Shown here: one piece after another, positions 23,025 through 31,460 of the stretch
How positions within the stretch are numbered: the first letter of the stretch is position 1
Layout of the letters: every line of letters begins with the position of its first letter
Source of the DNA: Xanthobacter sp. YC-JY1
GTDB taxonomy: Bacteria; Pseudomonadota; Alphaproteobacteria; Rhizobiales; Xanthobacteraceae
Length of the DNA: 64,000 bases
Assembly: GCF_021730305.1 (NCBI RefSeq)
Contig: NZ_CP032674.1
Location: forward strand, 310,001 to 374,000
Reading direction: 5' to 3'
Notes under the pieces: generated by a model
Database searches by the model: none
The model's input: only the letters and a program-made list of their open reading frames with translations
What the model was told of the DNA's origin: nothing
Program-made: the position numbers and the translations under genes

Positions 23025-24464
23025 ATGGCCAAGTTCGTCCAGGCGAAGAAGAGCTGCGCGGTCAACCCGCTGAAGATGAGCCAGCCCATCGGCGGCGCGC
23101 TCGCCTTCATGGGCCTTCGGGGCGCCATGCCGCTGCTGCACGGTTCGCAGGGCTGCACCTCATTCGGCCTCGTGCTGTTCGTGCGGCACTTCAAGGAGGC
23201 CATCCCGCTTCAGACCACGGCCATGAGCGAGGTGGCCACCGTGCTCGGCGGCTACGACAATGTCGAGCAGGCCATCCTCAATATCTACAATCGCACCAAG
23301 CCCGAGATCATCGGCATCTGCTCCACCGGCGTCACCGAGACCAAGGGCGACGACGTGGACGGCTACATCAAGCTGATACGCGAGAAGTATCCGCAGCTCG
23401 CCGACTTCCCGCTGGTCTATGTCTCGACCCCCGATTTCAAGGACGCCTTCCAGGACGGATGGGAGAAGACGGTCGCCAAGATCGTCGAGGTGCTGGTGAA
23501 GAAGCCCGAGCCGGACGCGCCCAAGAACCCCAAGCGCGTCAACGTGCTGCCCGGCTGCCACCTGCAGCCTGGCGACCTCGATGAGCTGCGCTGCATCCTG
23601 GAGGATTTCGGCCTTGAGCCGTCCTTCCTCCCGGACCTCGCCGGCTCGCTCGACGGACACATTCCCGACGACTTCACGCCCACCACCATCGGCGGTATCG
23701 GTGTGGATGAGGTCGCCACCATGGGCGAGGCGACCTGGACCATCGCCATCGGCAGCCAGATGAAGACGGCGGCCGAGGCGATGCAGAGGAAGACGGGCAC
23801 GCCCTACCGGCTGTTCGAGCGCCTCTGCGGGCTCGGTCCGAACGACGAGTTCTTCATGTTTCTGAGCGAGATCTCGGGCCGCGAGGTGCCGCGCCGCTAT
23901 CGCCGCCAGCGGGGCCAGCTGGTGGATGCCATGCTGGATGCGCACTTCCATCTCGGCGGTCGCAAGCTGGCCATCGGCGCGGAGCCGGATCTCCTGTTCG
24001 ATGTCGCCTCGGCTTTGCACGAGATGGGCACGCACATCACCGCCGCCGTCACCACCACCCAGTCGCCGGTGTTCGAGAAGCTGCCCTGCGACGAGGTGCT
24101 GCTGGGCGATCTCGAGGATCTGGAGACGCTGGCGAAGGAGCGCGGCTGCGACCTGCTGCTCACCCATTCCCATGGGCGCCAGGCGGCGGACCGGCTGAAC
24201 ATTCCCTTCTATCGCATCGGAATTCCCATGTTCGATCGCATCGGCTCCGGCCACAAGATGACGGTCGGCTATCGCGGCACGCGCGACCTCATGTTCACGC
24301 TGGCCAATATGTGCATCGCCGACCACGAGCAGAACCACGACGCGACCCCCGACACGTGGAAGAACCCGTGGGACGGCGATGGCCACGGCCATGGCACTAC
24401 CCATGTTGCCACCCCTGCCGGCGCGCCCGATCTCGGACCCGCACCCAGCACCGCCCACCACTGA
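23025..24464 (+). CDS. nifN: FeMo-co scaffold protein NifN
   Basis: NifN is the NifK-like partner of NifE. The 479-residue protein has CAVNPLKMSQPIGGALAFMG-type N-terminus, HGSQGCTSFG and FDRIGSGHKMTVGYRGT near the end. The last 45 residues are a low-complexity, His/Pro/Ala-rich tail containing GDGHGHGTTH, which might bind metal. GGAGGGCG precedes the ATG. nifX begins 40 bases after the stop. Confidence 0.97.
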   Translation: MAKFVQAKKSCAVNPLKMSQPIGGALAFMGLRGAMPLLHGSQGCTSFGLVLFVRHFKEAIPLQTTAMSEVATVLGGYDNVEQAILNIYNRTKPEIIGICSTGVTETKGDDVDGYIKLIREKYPQLADFPLVYVSTPDFKDAFQDGWEKTVAKIVEVLVKKPEPDAPKNPKRVNVLPGCHLQPGDLDELRCILEDFGLEPSFLPDLAGSLDGHIPDDFTPTTIGGIGVDEVATMGEATWTIAIGSQMKTAAEAMQRKTGTPYRLFERLCGLGPNDEFFMFLSEISGREVPRRYRRQRGQLVDAMLDAHFHLGGRKLAIGAEPDLLFDVASALHEMGTHITAAVTTTQSPVFEKLPCDEVLLGDLEDLETLAKERGCDLLLTHSHGRQAADRLNIPFYRIGIPMFDRIGSGHKMTVGYRGTRDLMFTLANMCIADHEQNHDATPDTWKNPWDGDGHGHGTTHVATPAGAPDLGPAPSTAHH

Positions 24465-24504
24465 AGTCCGCAAGGACCGAGACCGCGAGAGAGGCGAGCC
24501 TTCC

Positions 24505-24900
24505 ATGAAAGTCGCATTCGCAACCCAGGATCTCAAAAGGGTCGATGCCCATTTCGGCTGGGCGAAGAACATTGCCATCTACGAGGTCGGCCCGGAGGGC
24601 CATCATTTCATCGAGGCCATCGAATTCGACGGCGACCTGAAGGAAGACGGCAACGAGGACAAGCTGGCGCCGAAGATCGATGCGATCAAGGATTGCACCA
24701 TCCTCTATGTGGCCGCCATCGGCGGCTCCGGCGCCGCCCGCGTGGTCGCGAACAACATTCATCCCATGAAGGTCAGCCAGCCCGAGGAGATCTCCGATCT
24801 CATCGGCAAGCTGGAAGTCGTCCTTCAGGGCAACCCACCCCCGTGGCTGCGCAAGGTCATGTCGAAGGGCCAAGAGCGCACGTTCGATTTCGACGAGTGA
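24505..24900 (+). CDS. nifX: FeMo-co precursor carrier NifX
   Basis: NifX binds NifB-co and the VK-cluster and shuttles them in FeMo-co synthesis. The 131-residue protein is a single NifX/NafY-type domain beginning MKVAFATQDLKRVDAHFGWA, the characteristic N-terminus, with the cofactor-linked histidine in AHFG. I chose the ATG at 24505; a longer frame upstream overlaps nifN and has no support. The nifX-linked DUF269 gene follows after nine bases. Confidence 0.95.
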   Translation: MKVAFATQDLKRVDAHFGWAKNIAIYEVGPEGHHFIEAIEFDGDLKEDGNEDKLAPKIDAIKDCTILYVAAIGGSGAARVVANNIHPMKVSQPEEISDLIGKLEVVLQGNPPPWLRKVMSKGQERTFDFDE

Positions 24901-24909
24901 GGGATAGTC

Positions 24910-25380
24910 ATGGCCGAAGCAGCGCAAGTCATCGAGCCGACAGAGGCCGCTGACTCCCCGTTCATCAAGGAACTCATCAAGGTCTGGCGCGCCCAGGACA
25001 CCCACGGCGCGTGGGAAGGCAAGGCCGATCTCGATCTGATCGCGCCCTACATCGTCGACAAGGAGGCGCGCCGCGCGCTCCCGCTCATCGGCGATCCCGA
25101 CCCGGAGACCATCTGGCGCCTGGAGCTGTTCTTCAATGCGATCTGCCTGATGATCGAGAAGGAGACGCGGGTGATGATCTCGCCCATGCTCAAGATGAGC
25201 CATGAAGGCTTCGGCCGCATGGTGCTCATCGGCGGCCGGCTGATCGTCGTCAACAAGCAGCTGCGCGACGTGCACCGCTTCGGCTTCGACAATCTTGCGA
25301 AGCTCGCCGAAGAGGGCACCAAGTTCGTCCAGCAGGGCGTGGAGATGATCACCAAGTTCCCCGAAGTGGCGAAATACTGA
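24910..25380 (+). CDS. NifX-associated nitrogen fixation protein (DUF269)
   Basis: A 156-residue member of the family regularly found after nifX. Typical segments are [24 protein letters not shown]-to-LIMIEKETR-like helices and [22 protein letters not shown]. Its biochemical role is not established; co-occurrence places it in FeMo-co or nitrogenase maturation. It is in the nifENX operon with only short spacers on both sides. Confidence 0.93.
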   Translation: MAEAAQVIEPTEAADSPFIKELIKVWRAQDTHGAWEGKADLDLIAPYIVDKEARRALPLIGDPDPETIWRLELFFNAICLMIEKETRVMISPMLKMSHEGFGRMVLIGGRLIVVNKQLRDVHRFGFDNLAKLAEEGTKFVQQGVEMITKFPEVAKY

Positions 25381-25399
25381 CCAGACCCAAGGTGCACCC

Positions 25400-25600
25400 A
25401 TGAGCGACGTGGACGAACTCAAGGCCGAGATCAAGAAGCTGTCCGCCAAGGCGACACAGTCCAAAATGGACCTCCACGATCTGTCCGAAGAACTCCCGAT
25501 CAACTGGGAGCAGATCATGGTTGTGGCCAAGAAGGCGCACGACGCCTTTGCCGAGCTTGAGAAGAAGCGCGCGGACTTGAAGGGACTCGAGGCCGCCTAA
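25400..25600 (+). CDS. nif-linked small coiled-coil protein (DUF683/CCE_0567 family)
   Basis: A 66-residue, highly charged helical protein with LKAEIKKLSAKATQSKMDLHDLSEELP and a conserved NWEQIMVVAKKAHDAF. The family is known as a nif-linked putative metalloprotein with a helical hairpin fold. Function is not known. It lies between DUF269 and fdxB, the usual order in alphaproteobacterial nif operons. Confidence 0.9.
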   Translation: MSDVDELKAEIKKLSAKATQSKMDLHDLSEELPINWEQIMVVAKKAHDAFAELEKKRADLKGLEAA

Positions 25601-25622
25601 CATTTTGGAAGGCGATTTTCAG

Positions 25623-25919
25623 ATGTCTAACGAAACCAGGGATGGTCGAGCCTGGCAGCCAGACTACCTGCTCGACATCGACAAGGACAAGTGCATCGGC
25701 TGTGGCCGCTGCTACAAGGTCTGCGGCCGCGACGTCATGACCCTCAAGGGCATCAACGAGGACGGCGACATCGTCTCCCTCGATGATGACGAGGACGATG
25801 AGGTCGAGAAGAAGGTGATGGTGATGAACGACATGGGCGCCTGCATCGGTTGCGGTGCGTGCGCGCGTGTCTGCCCCGCCAATTGCCAGATCCACGGCCT
25901 GGAGAAGGCCGCCGCCTGA
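25623..25919 (+). CDS. fdxB: ferredoxin III, nif-specific
   Basis: A 98-residue ferredoxin with two C-x2-C-x2-C-x3-C motifs (CIGCGRCYKVC and CIGCGACARVC), so two [4Fe-4S] clusters. The insert between them is very acidic (an Asp/Glu run near residues 55-65), typical of FdxB. I chose the ATG at 25623; the TTG at 25605 would add six residues. It lies at the end of nifENX and probably serves electron transfer in cofactor synthesis. A hairpin follows. Confidence 0.94.
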   Translation: MSNETRDGRAWQPDYLLDIDKDKCIGCGRCYKVCGRDVMTLKGINEDGDIVSLDDDEDDEVEKKVMVMNDMGACIGCGACARVCPANCQIHGLEKAAA

Positions 25920-25934
25920 GGCGGCTGCGCCCGA

Positions 25935-25957
25935 GCGCGGGCCTTTTCGGCCCGCGC
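25935..25957 (+). terminator. hairpin between fdxB and nifQ
   Basis: A perfect 9-bp GC stem with loop TTTTC sits in the 60-base spacer. There is no T-tract, so it may be partial or regulatory. Confidence 0.5.
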
Positions 25958-25979
25958 GTGTCGCTCAAGGAGTGCCGCC

Positions 25980-26633
25980 ATGCGCGCCGAAGAGGTCTAT
26001 GACTGGTTGATCGCGTCATCGTCCTCCTCTGCTGCGGACGCGTTCGATGTTCACGTGGCGGCCTCCATTATCGGCCTCGCCTTCGCCGAGGCGGAGGAGG
26101 AGGGGCGGGACCGGCTCGATGCGGTCGGCCTCGATCGTGCGGCCTTCCTCGACCTCGCCGCCATCCTGTTCCCGGCCTGTGCCCCGGTGCTGGCTGCGCA
26201 GGTCGATCCGCGGGCGATCGAGGTGACGCCCGAAGAGCAGTCGGTGCGCGACATTCTCGGCATCTATTCTTCCGATGCCGGCCGGCTGCAGACCCATTTC
26301 ATTGCCATGATCTCCCGGCGCTGCCAGTCTCCCCACCATCTGTGGCAGGACCTGGGGCTGAGGAGCCGCGCCGAGCTGCGGGAATTGATGACCCGGCGCT
26401 TCGCCCCGCTCGCCCGCAAGAACAGCCAGGATATGAAGTGGAAGAAGTTCCTCTACCGCATGGTCTGCGGGTCTGAGGGCTTCACGCTGTGCGCGGCGCC
26501 CGTGTGCTCGGATTGCGATGAATTCCACATCTGTTTCGGCGCGGAGGACGGGGAATCCCGCCTCGCGCGCAATGCACGAGCCGTGGCCGCGAACGGCAAT
26601 GAGCCGATCGCGCTGCCCGAGGCCGCGGAATAG
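25980..26633 (+). CDS. nifQ: molybdenum donor protein NifQ
   Basis: NifQ is an Fe-S protein that supplies molybdenum to NifEN/NifH for FeMo-co. The 217-residue protein carries the family signature C-x4-C-x2-C-x5-C (CAAPVCSDCDEFHIC) starting near residue 171, preceded by KKFLYRMVC. AAGGAGTGCC precedes the ATG. It is the last gene of the forward nifH-to-nifQ run and is followed by a strong bidirectional terminator. Confidence 0.94.
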   Translation: MRAEEVYDWLIASSSSSAADAFDVHVAASIIGLAFAEAEEEGRDRLDAVGLDRAAFLDLAAILFPACAPVLAAQVDPRAIEVTPEEQSVRDILGIYSSDAGRLQTHFIAMISRRCQSPHHLWQDLGLRSRAELRELMTRRFAPLARKNSQDMKWKKFLYRMVCGSEGFTLCAAPVCSDCDEFHICFGAEDGESRLARNARAVAANGNEPIALPEAAE

Positions 26634-26656
26634 GGTGCTCTCACAGGCATCGAAAT

Positions 26657-26692
26657 GACGAAAGGGCCCCGGCATGCCAGGGCCCTTTCGTC
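26657..26692. terminator. bidirectional terminator after nifQ
   Basis: A perfect 13-bp stem (GACGAAAGGGCCC) with a 10-base loop lies between nifQ and the convergent gene at 26761. AAA/TTT within the stem serves either strand. Confidence 0.8.
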
Positions 26693-26760
26693 TTCATCCG
26701 ATCCGTGTTCACCGACACCCAGGCCTTGCGGCCGCCCGGAAGCGCCGGCGTCTCAGCCTT

Positions 26761-27078
26761 TCACTCGATGCCTTCGCTGCGGGCCCGCCACATCATGGCG
26801 ATGCGGAAGCGCTCGTTGATGGCGGCGGGGCTGGCGAGGATCTCCGCCTCGGCCTTCTTGAAGGCCGCCTCCACCGCTTCCGCCTCTTCCTTGGTGAGCG
26901 TCACCCGACCCGCGATGTGGGTCGCTTCGGGGTGCACCTCCCAGATCTTGCGGCGGTTGGGGTGCATCTTGACCTCGGTGAGGTCGAAGGCTTCGAGCTG
27001 GCCGTCGAACAGGATCGCGAGGCCGGAGACCTCGAGCTTGCGGCCGTCGGAAGTGGTCTTGATCAGCGTGGTCGCCAT
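26761..27078 (-). CDS. conserved hypothetical protein, nif-linked
   Basis: A 105-residue soluble protein, not recognised. The N-terminal half is beta-rich (TTLIKTTSDGRKLEVSG, LFDGQLEAFDL) and the C-terminal half is a long Ala/Glu helix. No cysteines, no signal peptide. GGGAGAAC precedes the ATG. It is the last gene of a four-gene reverse unit (28825 to 26761) that starts at a sigma-54-type promoter and contains a sulfurtransferase, so a part in sulfur or nitrogenase maturation is possible. Confidence 0.8.
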   Translation of the reverse strand: MATTLIKTTSDGRKLEVSGLAILFDGQLEAFDLTEVKMHPNRRKIWEVHPEATHIAGRVTLTKEEAEAVEAAFKKAEAEILASPAAINERFRIAMMWRARSEGIE

Positions 27079-27130
27079 GTTGTTCTCCCGTTGGCTTTCA
27101 CCGGTGTGTCATCTGCGCGCGGCGTGCGCC

Positions 27131-27385
27131 TCAGCCTTCCGGCGATGCGAGCCAGCTGTAGCCGCCCTGATCCCAGAGCTGAGCCAGGACCTGGTCCGAA
27201 CTCCAGCCCGGATACTGCGACCGGACCGTTTCATAGTCGCCGCGGAACCGCTCCGCGTCCTCTCCGGAAATGTCCGCAACCATGCCGTCCGGCTTGAAGC
27301 GCAGGACGAAATGGGTCTGGTCGTCGGCACCGTGCAGCGTGAATTCGTCGCCGTCGCCGAGGAGCGTGAGGTCGTCGGTGGCCAT
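27131..27385 (-). CDS. small conserved hypothetical protein, nif-linked
   Basis: An 84-residue acidic protein, not recognised. It begins with a beta-type segment (LTLLGDGDEFTLHG, HFVLRFKPDG) and ends with SQYPGWSSDQVLAQLWDQGG. No cysteines and no membrane segment. The ATG lies 13 bases after the sulfurtransferase stop, with GGGAGCGC upstream, so it is in the same operon. Confidence 0.8.
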   Translation of the reverse strand: MATDDLTLLGDGDEFTLHGADDQTHFVLRFKPDGMVADISGEDAERFRGDYETVRSQYPGWSSDQVLAQLWDQGGYSWLASPEG

Positions 27386-27398
27386 GGTGCGCTCCCGC

Positions 27399-28259
27399 TC
27401 AGGCCGCCGCCGCGATGGGCGTCTCGTCCTTCAGGCCCCATTCGGCCCACGAGCCGTCGTAGAGCGCGACGTCCGTCTTGCCGATGAGGTAGAGGGCGAG
27501 CATGACCACGCAGGCGATGGTGCCGGAGGCGCAGCTGACGACGATGGGCTTCGCCAGATCGACGCCGGCGGCAGCGAGACGCGCCTTGATGGCGTCGGGC
27601 TGAACCAGTTCCCCGCTCTCCTCGACGATCAGGTCGCCCCAGGGCAGGTTGATGGCGCCGGGGATGTGGCCCTTCTTCTTCGCCGGGAAGACGTCGTCCT
27701 GGCTGCCGGCGAATTTGGCGGGGCCGCGCGCGTCGATCACCTGCTCCGCGCCGGAGGCGACATTGGCCAGCATCTGGTCCAGCGAGCGCACGAGGGCCGG
27801 ATTGAGACTTGCGGTGAAGGTCTTGGGCTCGGGCCGCACCGGCGACATGTCGGAGGGGAGCTTCTCCTTCACCCATTTGCCGTAGCCGCCGTCGAGCATG
27901 GCCACCTCCTGATAGCCGAAGATGCGGAACATCCACCACACGCGGGCAGCGGCCGCGCCGCCGCACATGCGGTCGTAGACGATCACCTTGTCGCCGTCGC
28001 CGATGCCCAGCAGGCCCACCTTCTTGGCGAACTCCGCCGCCGGCGGCAGCATGTGGGGGAGGGGATTGGTCTTGTCGGCCACGGCGTCGATGTCGAAATG
28101 CACCGAGCCCGGCAGATGGCGGCCGCGATACTGGGTGCGGCCGTCCATGTTGGAGCTTTCATGCAGCCAGGTGCAGTCCAGAATCTTCACGTCCGGGGCC
28201 GACAGATGGTCCGCTAGCCATTGGGTGCTCACCAGCGGTCCGGGAAGAACGGTGGACAT
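27399..28259 (-). CDS. thiosulfate/3-mercaptopyruvate sulfurtransferase, two rhodanese domains
   Basis: A 286-residue tandem-rhodanese enzyme that transfers sulfur from thiosulfate or 3-mercaptopyruvate to an acceptor. The first domain (about 1-130) is the inactive type; the second carries the active cysteine in SCASGTIAC at about residue 243. DTHIPGAI-like HIPGAINLPWGDL is also typical. The loop CASGTIA is closer to mercaptopyruvate-type (CGSGVTA) than to bovine rhodanese, so the donor is uncertain. The operon has a sigma-54-type promoter, suggesting sulfur supply to Fe-S or nitrogenase cofactor assembly. Confidence 0.88.
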   Translation of the reverse strand: MSTVLPGPLVSTQWLADHLSAPDVKILDCTWLHESSNMDGRTQYRGRHLPGSVHFDIDAVADKTNPLPHMLPPAAEFAKKVGLLGIGDGDKVIVYDRMCGGAAAARVWWMFRIFGYQEVAMLDGGYGKWVKEKLPSDMSPVRPEPKTFTASLNPALVRSLDQMLANVASGAEQVIDARGPAKFAGSQDDVFPAKKKGHIPGAINLPWGDLIVEESGELVQPDAIKARLAAAGVDLAKPIVVSCASGTIACVVMLALYLIGKTDVALYDGSWAEWGLKDETPIAAAA

Positions 28260-28363
28260 GACGCAAGGCTCTCCTGTGGCTGTGGGGCGGTGTTGGGGCG
28301 ACGTCGCTTTGGGTGCAGTCGCGTCCCGGGGCGGGGTGCCCCGGGACGGCGTCGGGTGGGGGC

Positions 28364-28825
28364 TCAGCGCACCTTGGGCAGGCTGTAGCCGGGACGCGGA
28401 TGGGCGTCGTAATAATCGGGGCGCTCGGGCCAGCCGCCCTCGGGATTGAAGGTGAACTTGACCACCTTCACCGGCGCGCCAGGCGAGCAGGACACTTCGG
28501 CGAGCTTGATCTCGCGCGTGCCCGGACCGACCGAGAAGTCCGCGACGGTCTTGCCGTCGGCGGTCACGGCACGGGCGAAGCCGGGGGTGCCCACCTCGCC
28601 CGCCTTCACCGCCGCATCCACGAAGCTCGGCACTTCCGAGCCGTCTTCCGAGGGGGTCGCGAAGGCCGGGGTGGCGAAGGTGAAGGCCGCGAGCTTGCCG
28701 CTGCGGTCCACCGGATGGTCGGCATTCACGGGCCGGGCGACGGAATAGAAGGTGAGGGTGCCGCCGGCGAGGGCAGCCTTGATATCGTCAAGGGAGGACG
28801 AGGCGAATTCGGACGCGACGAGCAT
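28364..28825 (-). CDS. conserved hypothetical protein, first gene of a sigma-54 operon
   Basis: A 153-residue protein, not recognised. It has mixed alpha/beta content, one cysteine (VSCSPGAP) and a Pro/Tyr-rich C-terminus (RPDYYDAHPRPGYSLP). I chose the ATG at 28825 because GGAG precedes it by about seven bases; 28843 would add six residues. No signal peptide. It is the first gene after the TGGCACG-N4-TTGA promoter at 28875 and is followed 104 bases later by the sulfurtransferase. Confidence 0.8.
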   Translation of the reverse strand: MLVASEFASSSLDDIKAALAGGTLTFYSVARPVNADHPVDRSGKLAAFTFATPAFATPSEDGSEVPSFVDAAVKAGEVGTPGFARAVTADGKTVADFSVGPGTREIKLAEVSCSPGAPVKVVKFTFNPEGGWPERPDYYDAHPRPGYSLPKVR

Positions 28826-28874
28826 TTCCAATCTCCGGGGCACTATCGGTCAAACGAACTGTCCGCTGACGGGA

Positions 28875-28889
28875 TCAAGTTTCGTGCCA
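28875..28889 (-). promoter_or_regulatory. sigma-54 promoter for the reverse operon 28825-26761
   Basis: Read on the reverse strand the site is TGGCACGAAACTTGA, a perfect -24 element and a TTGA variant -12, as at the ferredoxin-suf promoter. It lies 50 bases upstream of the ATG at 28825. No perfect TGT-N10-ACA was found in the 28890-29208 gap; the closest is TGTCGGAAATCCGTCG at 29021. Confidence 0.65.
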
Positions 28890-29208
28890 GCCGCCGCGAG
28901 GGCCGGCGCCATGACTTCGGCTTGTCTTGTGAACGTGCTGGAAGTCTTGCGCCGATGCGGGTTCGCGGCCGTGGACGGACCGAAAGACGGCGGATCGCCC
29001 GGAGGTAAAGGCGGGCGTCGTGTCGGAAATCCGTCGCACCACGCGGGAAATGCGACGCTGCCGAGGTGGGCGATCCCACAGGGCGAGGCCCAAAGCCGAC
29101 CGTGCGCGCCGTCGCAGGGCGTGGGAAATGCCCGCAAGGCCATATTTCCCGGAACTGTGCGCGAATCTTGCAAGGGCTCCAATCAGCAAGATTTGCGAGG
29201 ACTGTTCC

Positions 29209-30837
29209 ATGCTGGATACGGCGATCATCGGCGGAGGGCTCTGCGGCCTCGCGCTGGCGCGGCAGTTCAAGAAACAGGAGCGCAGCTTCACCCTGTTCGA
29301 GGCGCGCCCCCGGCTCGGCGGTCGCATCCTCTCGGCCGTGGCCTCCAGTAACGGCGCGGCCTTCGATCTCGGTCCCACCTGGTTCTGGCCCGACACCCAG
29401 CCGCTCATTGCCGCCTTCGTCGCGGAACTCGGCCTCGCGTCGTTCCCCCAGCATGACGAAGGCACGGTGCTGCACCTCACCGAGGCGGACAAGAACCCCC
29501 AGGGCTTCGCGCAGGAGGTGCATGGCGGCGCGCGGCGGGTCGCCGGCGGCATGGCGCGTCTGGTGTCGGTTCTCGCCGAAAGCATCGGCGAGGATCGCCT
29601 GCGCCTCAACCACGTGCTCCACAGCGTGGAGGACAAGGGCGACCATGTGGTCCTGACCTTCCGGGTGGACGACGCCTTCTTCATCGTCGAGGCGCGCCAC
29701 GTGGTGGTGGCGCTGCCGCCGCGCCTCGTCGCGGAGACGGTGCGCTTCATCCCGGAACTCGACAGCGCGACCTTCGACGCCATGGGTGCCGCGCCCACCT
29801 GGATGGCGCAGCAGGCCAAGGTGGTGATGGCCTATCCCTCCGCCTTCTGGCGGGTCGCCGGCCAGTCTGGCAACGCCTTTGTCACCCACGAGCAGGCGGT
29901 GGTCGGCGAGATCTTCGACGCCTGCGACGTCACCGGCGCCAAGGCGGCCCTCGGCGGCTTCCTGAGCTTTCCCCCCGATCTGCGCGAAGCCTTCGCCGAC
30001 GGCCTGTCCATGCTGATGGACAGCCAGATGGTGCAGGTGTTCGGCTCGGCGGCGGAAGGCGGTGAGCAACTCTATCAGGACTGGGCCGGCGAGGCCTTCA
30101 CCTGCTCGGCCCGCGACAAGGCGGAGCCGAGGGGCGAGCACGTGGCCTTCTCCAATCCCCTGCTGCGGCGGCCACTGTGGGACGGGCGGCTGCATCTCGG
30201 CAGCTCCGAGACGGCGACGCAGGGGGCAGGCTACCTGGAAGGCGCGCTGGAGGCGGCGCGACGCATCGACCGTGCCCTGTCGCGCGAGCGGGCGGAGGAG
30301 ACGGGAGCCGTCATTCCCGAGGGCCTGCCGGTGAATGCCGCCAGCCTCGCCCGCTTCGCCAACTGGGTCGCCGGGCAGAACGATGCGGCGTTCGAGGCCT
30401 ATCGCATCCGCCTCAACCGGGCGCTCGCCAGCCAGGACCGCGAGCAGCTCACCCAGAGGGCGATGCTGGGCGCCATCGAGGACATCTACGAGCGCGCGGC
30501 GGATCTCATCGAGACGCTGCCCTTCGACATGAGCGACGTGCCGGTGGAGAAGGGCCGCTCCGCGCTGATGGGCGACGTGCAGCTGCCGTTCCGCGACTTC
30601 ATCCAGACGCTGCTCGACGATGTTGTCGCGTTCAACCGCACCTCCTGTGCGCTTTCCAACTTCCCCGGAGAGCATCACCTCTCGCGCGATTATGTGCAGA
30701 CCATCCTGCGCGACGTCGCCGCCGCCTGGCGGGACTTCTGCCTCGCCGCCAACCGGCGCCTGCTGGCCAAGGCCGAGGCCGGCGCTCCCCTGACCCCCGG
30801 TGCCGGCAGCGGCCCGGTCCTGACGCGTGCATCGTGA
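29209..30837 (+). CDS. FAD-dependent amine-oxidase-type flavoprotein
   Basis: A 542-residue protein with an N-terminal Rossmann motif GGGLCGLALA, the glutamate/arginine FEARPRLGGRI typical of the monoamine-oxidase family, and GPTWFWP for flavin contact. A C-terminal flavin motif (LHLGSSETATQGAGYLEGALEAARR, about 325-350) is also present. The last 150 residues are helical and outside the family core. I chose the ATG at 29209 directly before the dinucleotide fold; an upstream ATG at 29020 would add an unsupported 63 residues. The substrate is unknown. The Rieske gene 11 bases downstream suggests the pair is an oxidoreductase module. Its promoter is uncertain. Confidence 0.88.
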   Translation: MLDTAIIGGGLCGLALARQFKKQERSFTLFEARPRLGGRILSAVASSNGAAFDLGPTWFWPDTQPLIAAFVAELGLASFPQHDEGTVLHLTEADKNPQGFAQEVHGGARRVAGGMARLVSVLAESIGEDRLRLNHVLHSVEDKGDHVVLTFRVDDAFFIVEARHVVVALPPRLVAETVRFIPELDSATFDAMGAAPTWMAQQAKVVMAYPSAFWRVAGQSGNAFVTHEQAVVGEIFDACDVTGAKAALGGFLSFPPDLREAFADGLSMLMDSQMVQVFGSAAEGGEQLYQDWAGEAFTCSARDKAEPRGEHVAFSNPLLRRPLWDGRLHLGSSETATQGAGYLEGALEAARRIDRALSRERAEETGAVIPEGLPVNAASLARFANWVAGQNDAAFEAYRIRLNRALASQDREQLTQRAMLGAIEDIYERAADLIETLPFDMSDVPVEKGRSALMGDVQLPFRDFIQTLLDDVVAFNRTSCALSNFPGEHHLSRDYVQTILRDVAAAWRDFCLAANRRLLAKAEAGAPLTPGAGSGPVLTRAS

Positions 30838-30848
30838 ACGAGGATAAG

Positions 30849-31331
30849 ATGGAACCGACCGTCATCGACAACGAAGCCCCCCAGGATGCCCTCCCGGACG
30901 AGGCGGCCGCCGTCGCCTACGTCATCTGCTCCATGAGCGACATCCCCAGCCAGCGGGCCCGGGGTTTCGAGCTGATGCAGGTGGCGGAGGATGGCTCCGA
31001 GCAGCCGTTCAAGATCGTGGTTGTGCGGTGGGGCCGGCAGGTGTTCGGCTACATCAACCGCTGCCCGCACGACCAGGTGCAGCTGGACTGGGAACGCAAC
31101 CAGTTCCTCGATCCCAACGGCATCCGCCTGATGTGTGGAAAACACGGCGCCCTGTTCGAGCTCGGCACCGGCGTCTGCCTGGAAGGGCCGTGCAAGGGCA
31201 AGAGCCTCATCCCGGTGGCCCTTACCGTGCTCGACAACGACATCTGCGTGACCGGCGTGACGCTGGCCGAGGAGGCGGATGACGACGAGGAGGAGATCAC
31301 CTCCTGCTCGGACGAGGGCGGCGGCGTCTGA
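30849..31331 (+). CDS. Rieske [2Fe-2S] protein, copy 1
   Basis: A 160-residue soluble Rieske-type ferredoxin. Cluster ligands are C-x-H in NRCPHDQVQ and C-x2-H in LMCGKHGALF, separated by about 20 residues, followed by CLEGPCKGKSL. An acidic tail (DDDEEE) ends the protein. It has no signal or membrane anchor. I chose the ATG at 30849 with GAGG upstream; a GTG at 30834 overlaps the previous stop. It is the partner of the FAD protein and a clear paralogue of the Rieske protein at 46223. Confidence 0.92.
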   Translation: MEPTVIDNEAPQDALPDEAAAVAYVICSMSDIPSQRARGFELMQVAEDGSEQPFKIVVVRWGRQVFGYINRCPHDQVQLDWERNQFLDPNGIRLMCGKHGALFELGTGVCLEGPCKGKSLIPVALTVLDNDICVTGVTLAEEADDDEEEITSCSDEGGGV

Positions 31332-31353
31332 GCGGTGCGCACCTTATGGGAAT

Positions 31354-31384
31354 AAAAATGGCCGGGCTTGCCCGGCCATTTTTT
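31354..31384 (+). terminator. terminator of the FAD-Rieske unit
   Basis: A 9-bp GC stem extended by A/T pairs (AAAATGGCCGGG with its complement) and followed by a run of T residues lies 23 bases after the Rieske stop. It may also serve the convergent gene at 31461. Confidence 0.85.
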
Positions 31385-31460
31385 GTGTCGCGATGTGCTG
31401 ACGGAGACGGCCCGGCGTGCCACCCGGTCCTGCCGGGCGGCACGGGGCGCTGGCCCCGGA

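Noticed and set aside
19206-23141. A 1311-codon open frame on the reverse strand across nifK and nifE
   Set aside because: It is antisense to well-defined nif genes, has low-complexity Ala/Gly/Arg/His/Asp composition and no domain; it is an effect of high GC with G/C third positions.
29157-29171. GTGCGCGAATCTTGC as sigma-54 promoter for the FAD gene
   Set aside because: The essential GG of the -24 element is missing, although TTGC is present. The FAD-Rieske promoter stays unidentified.
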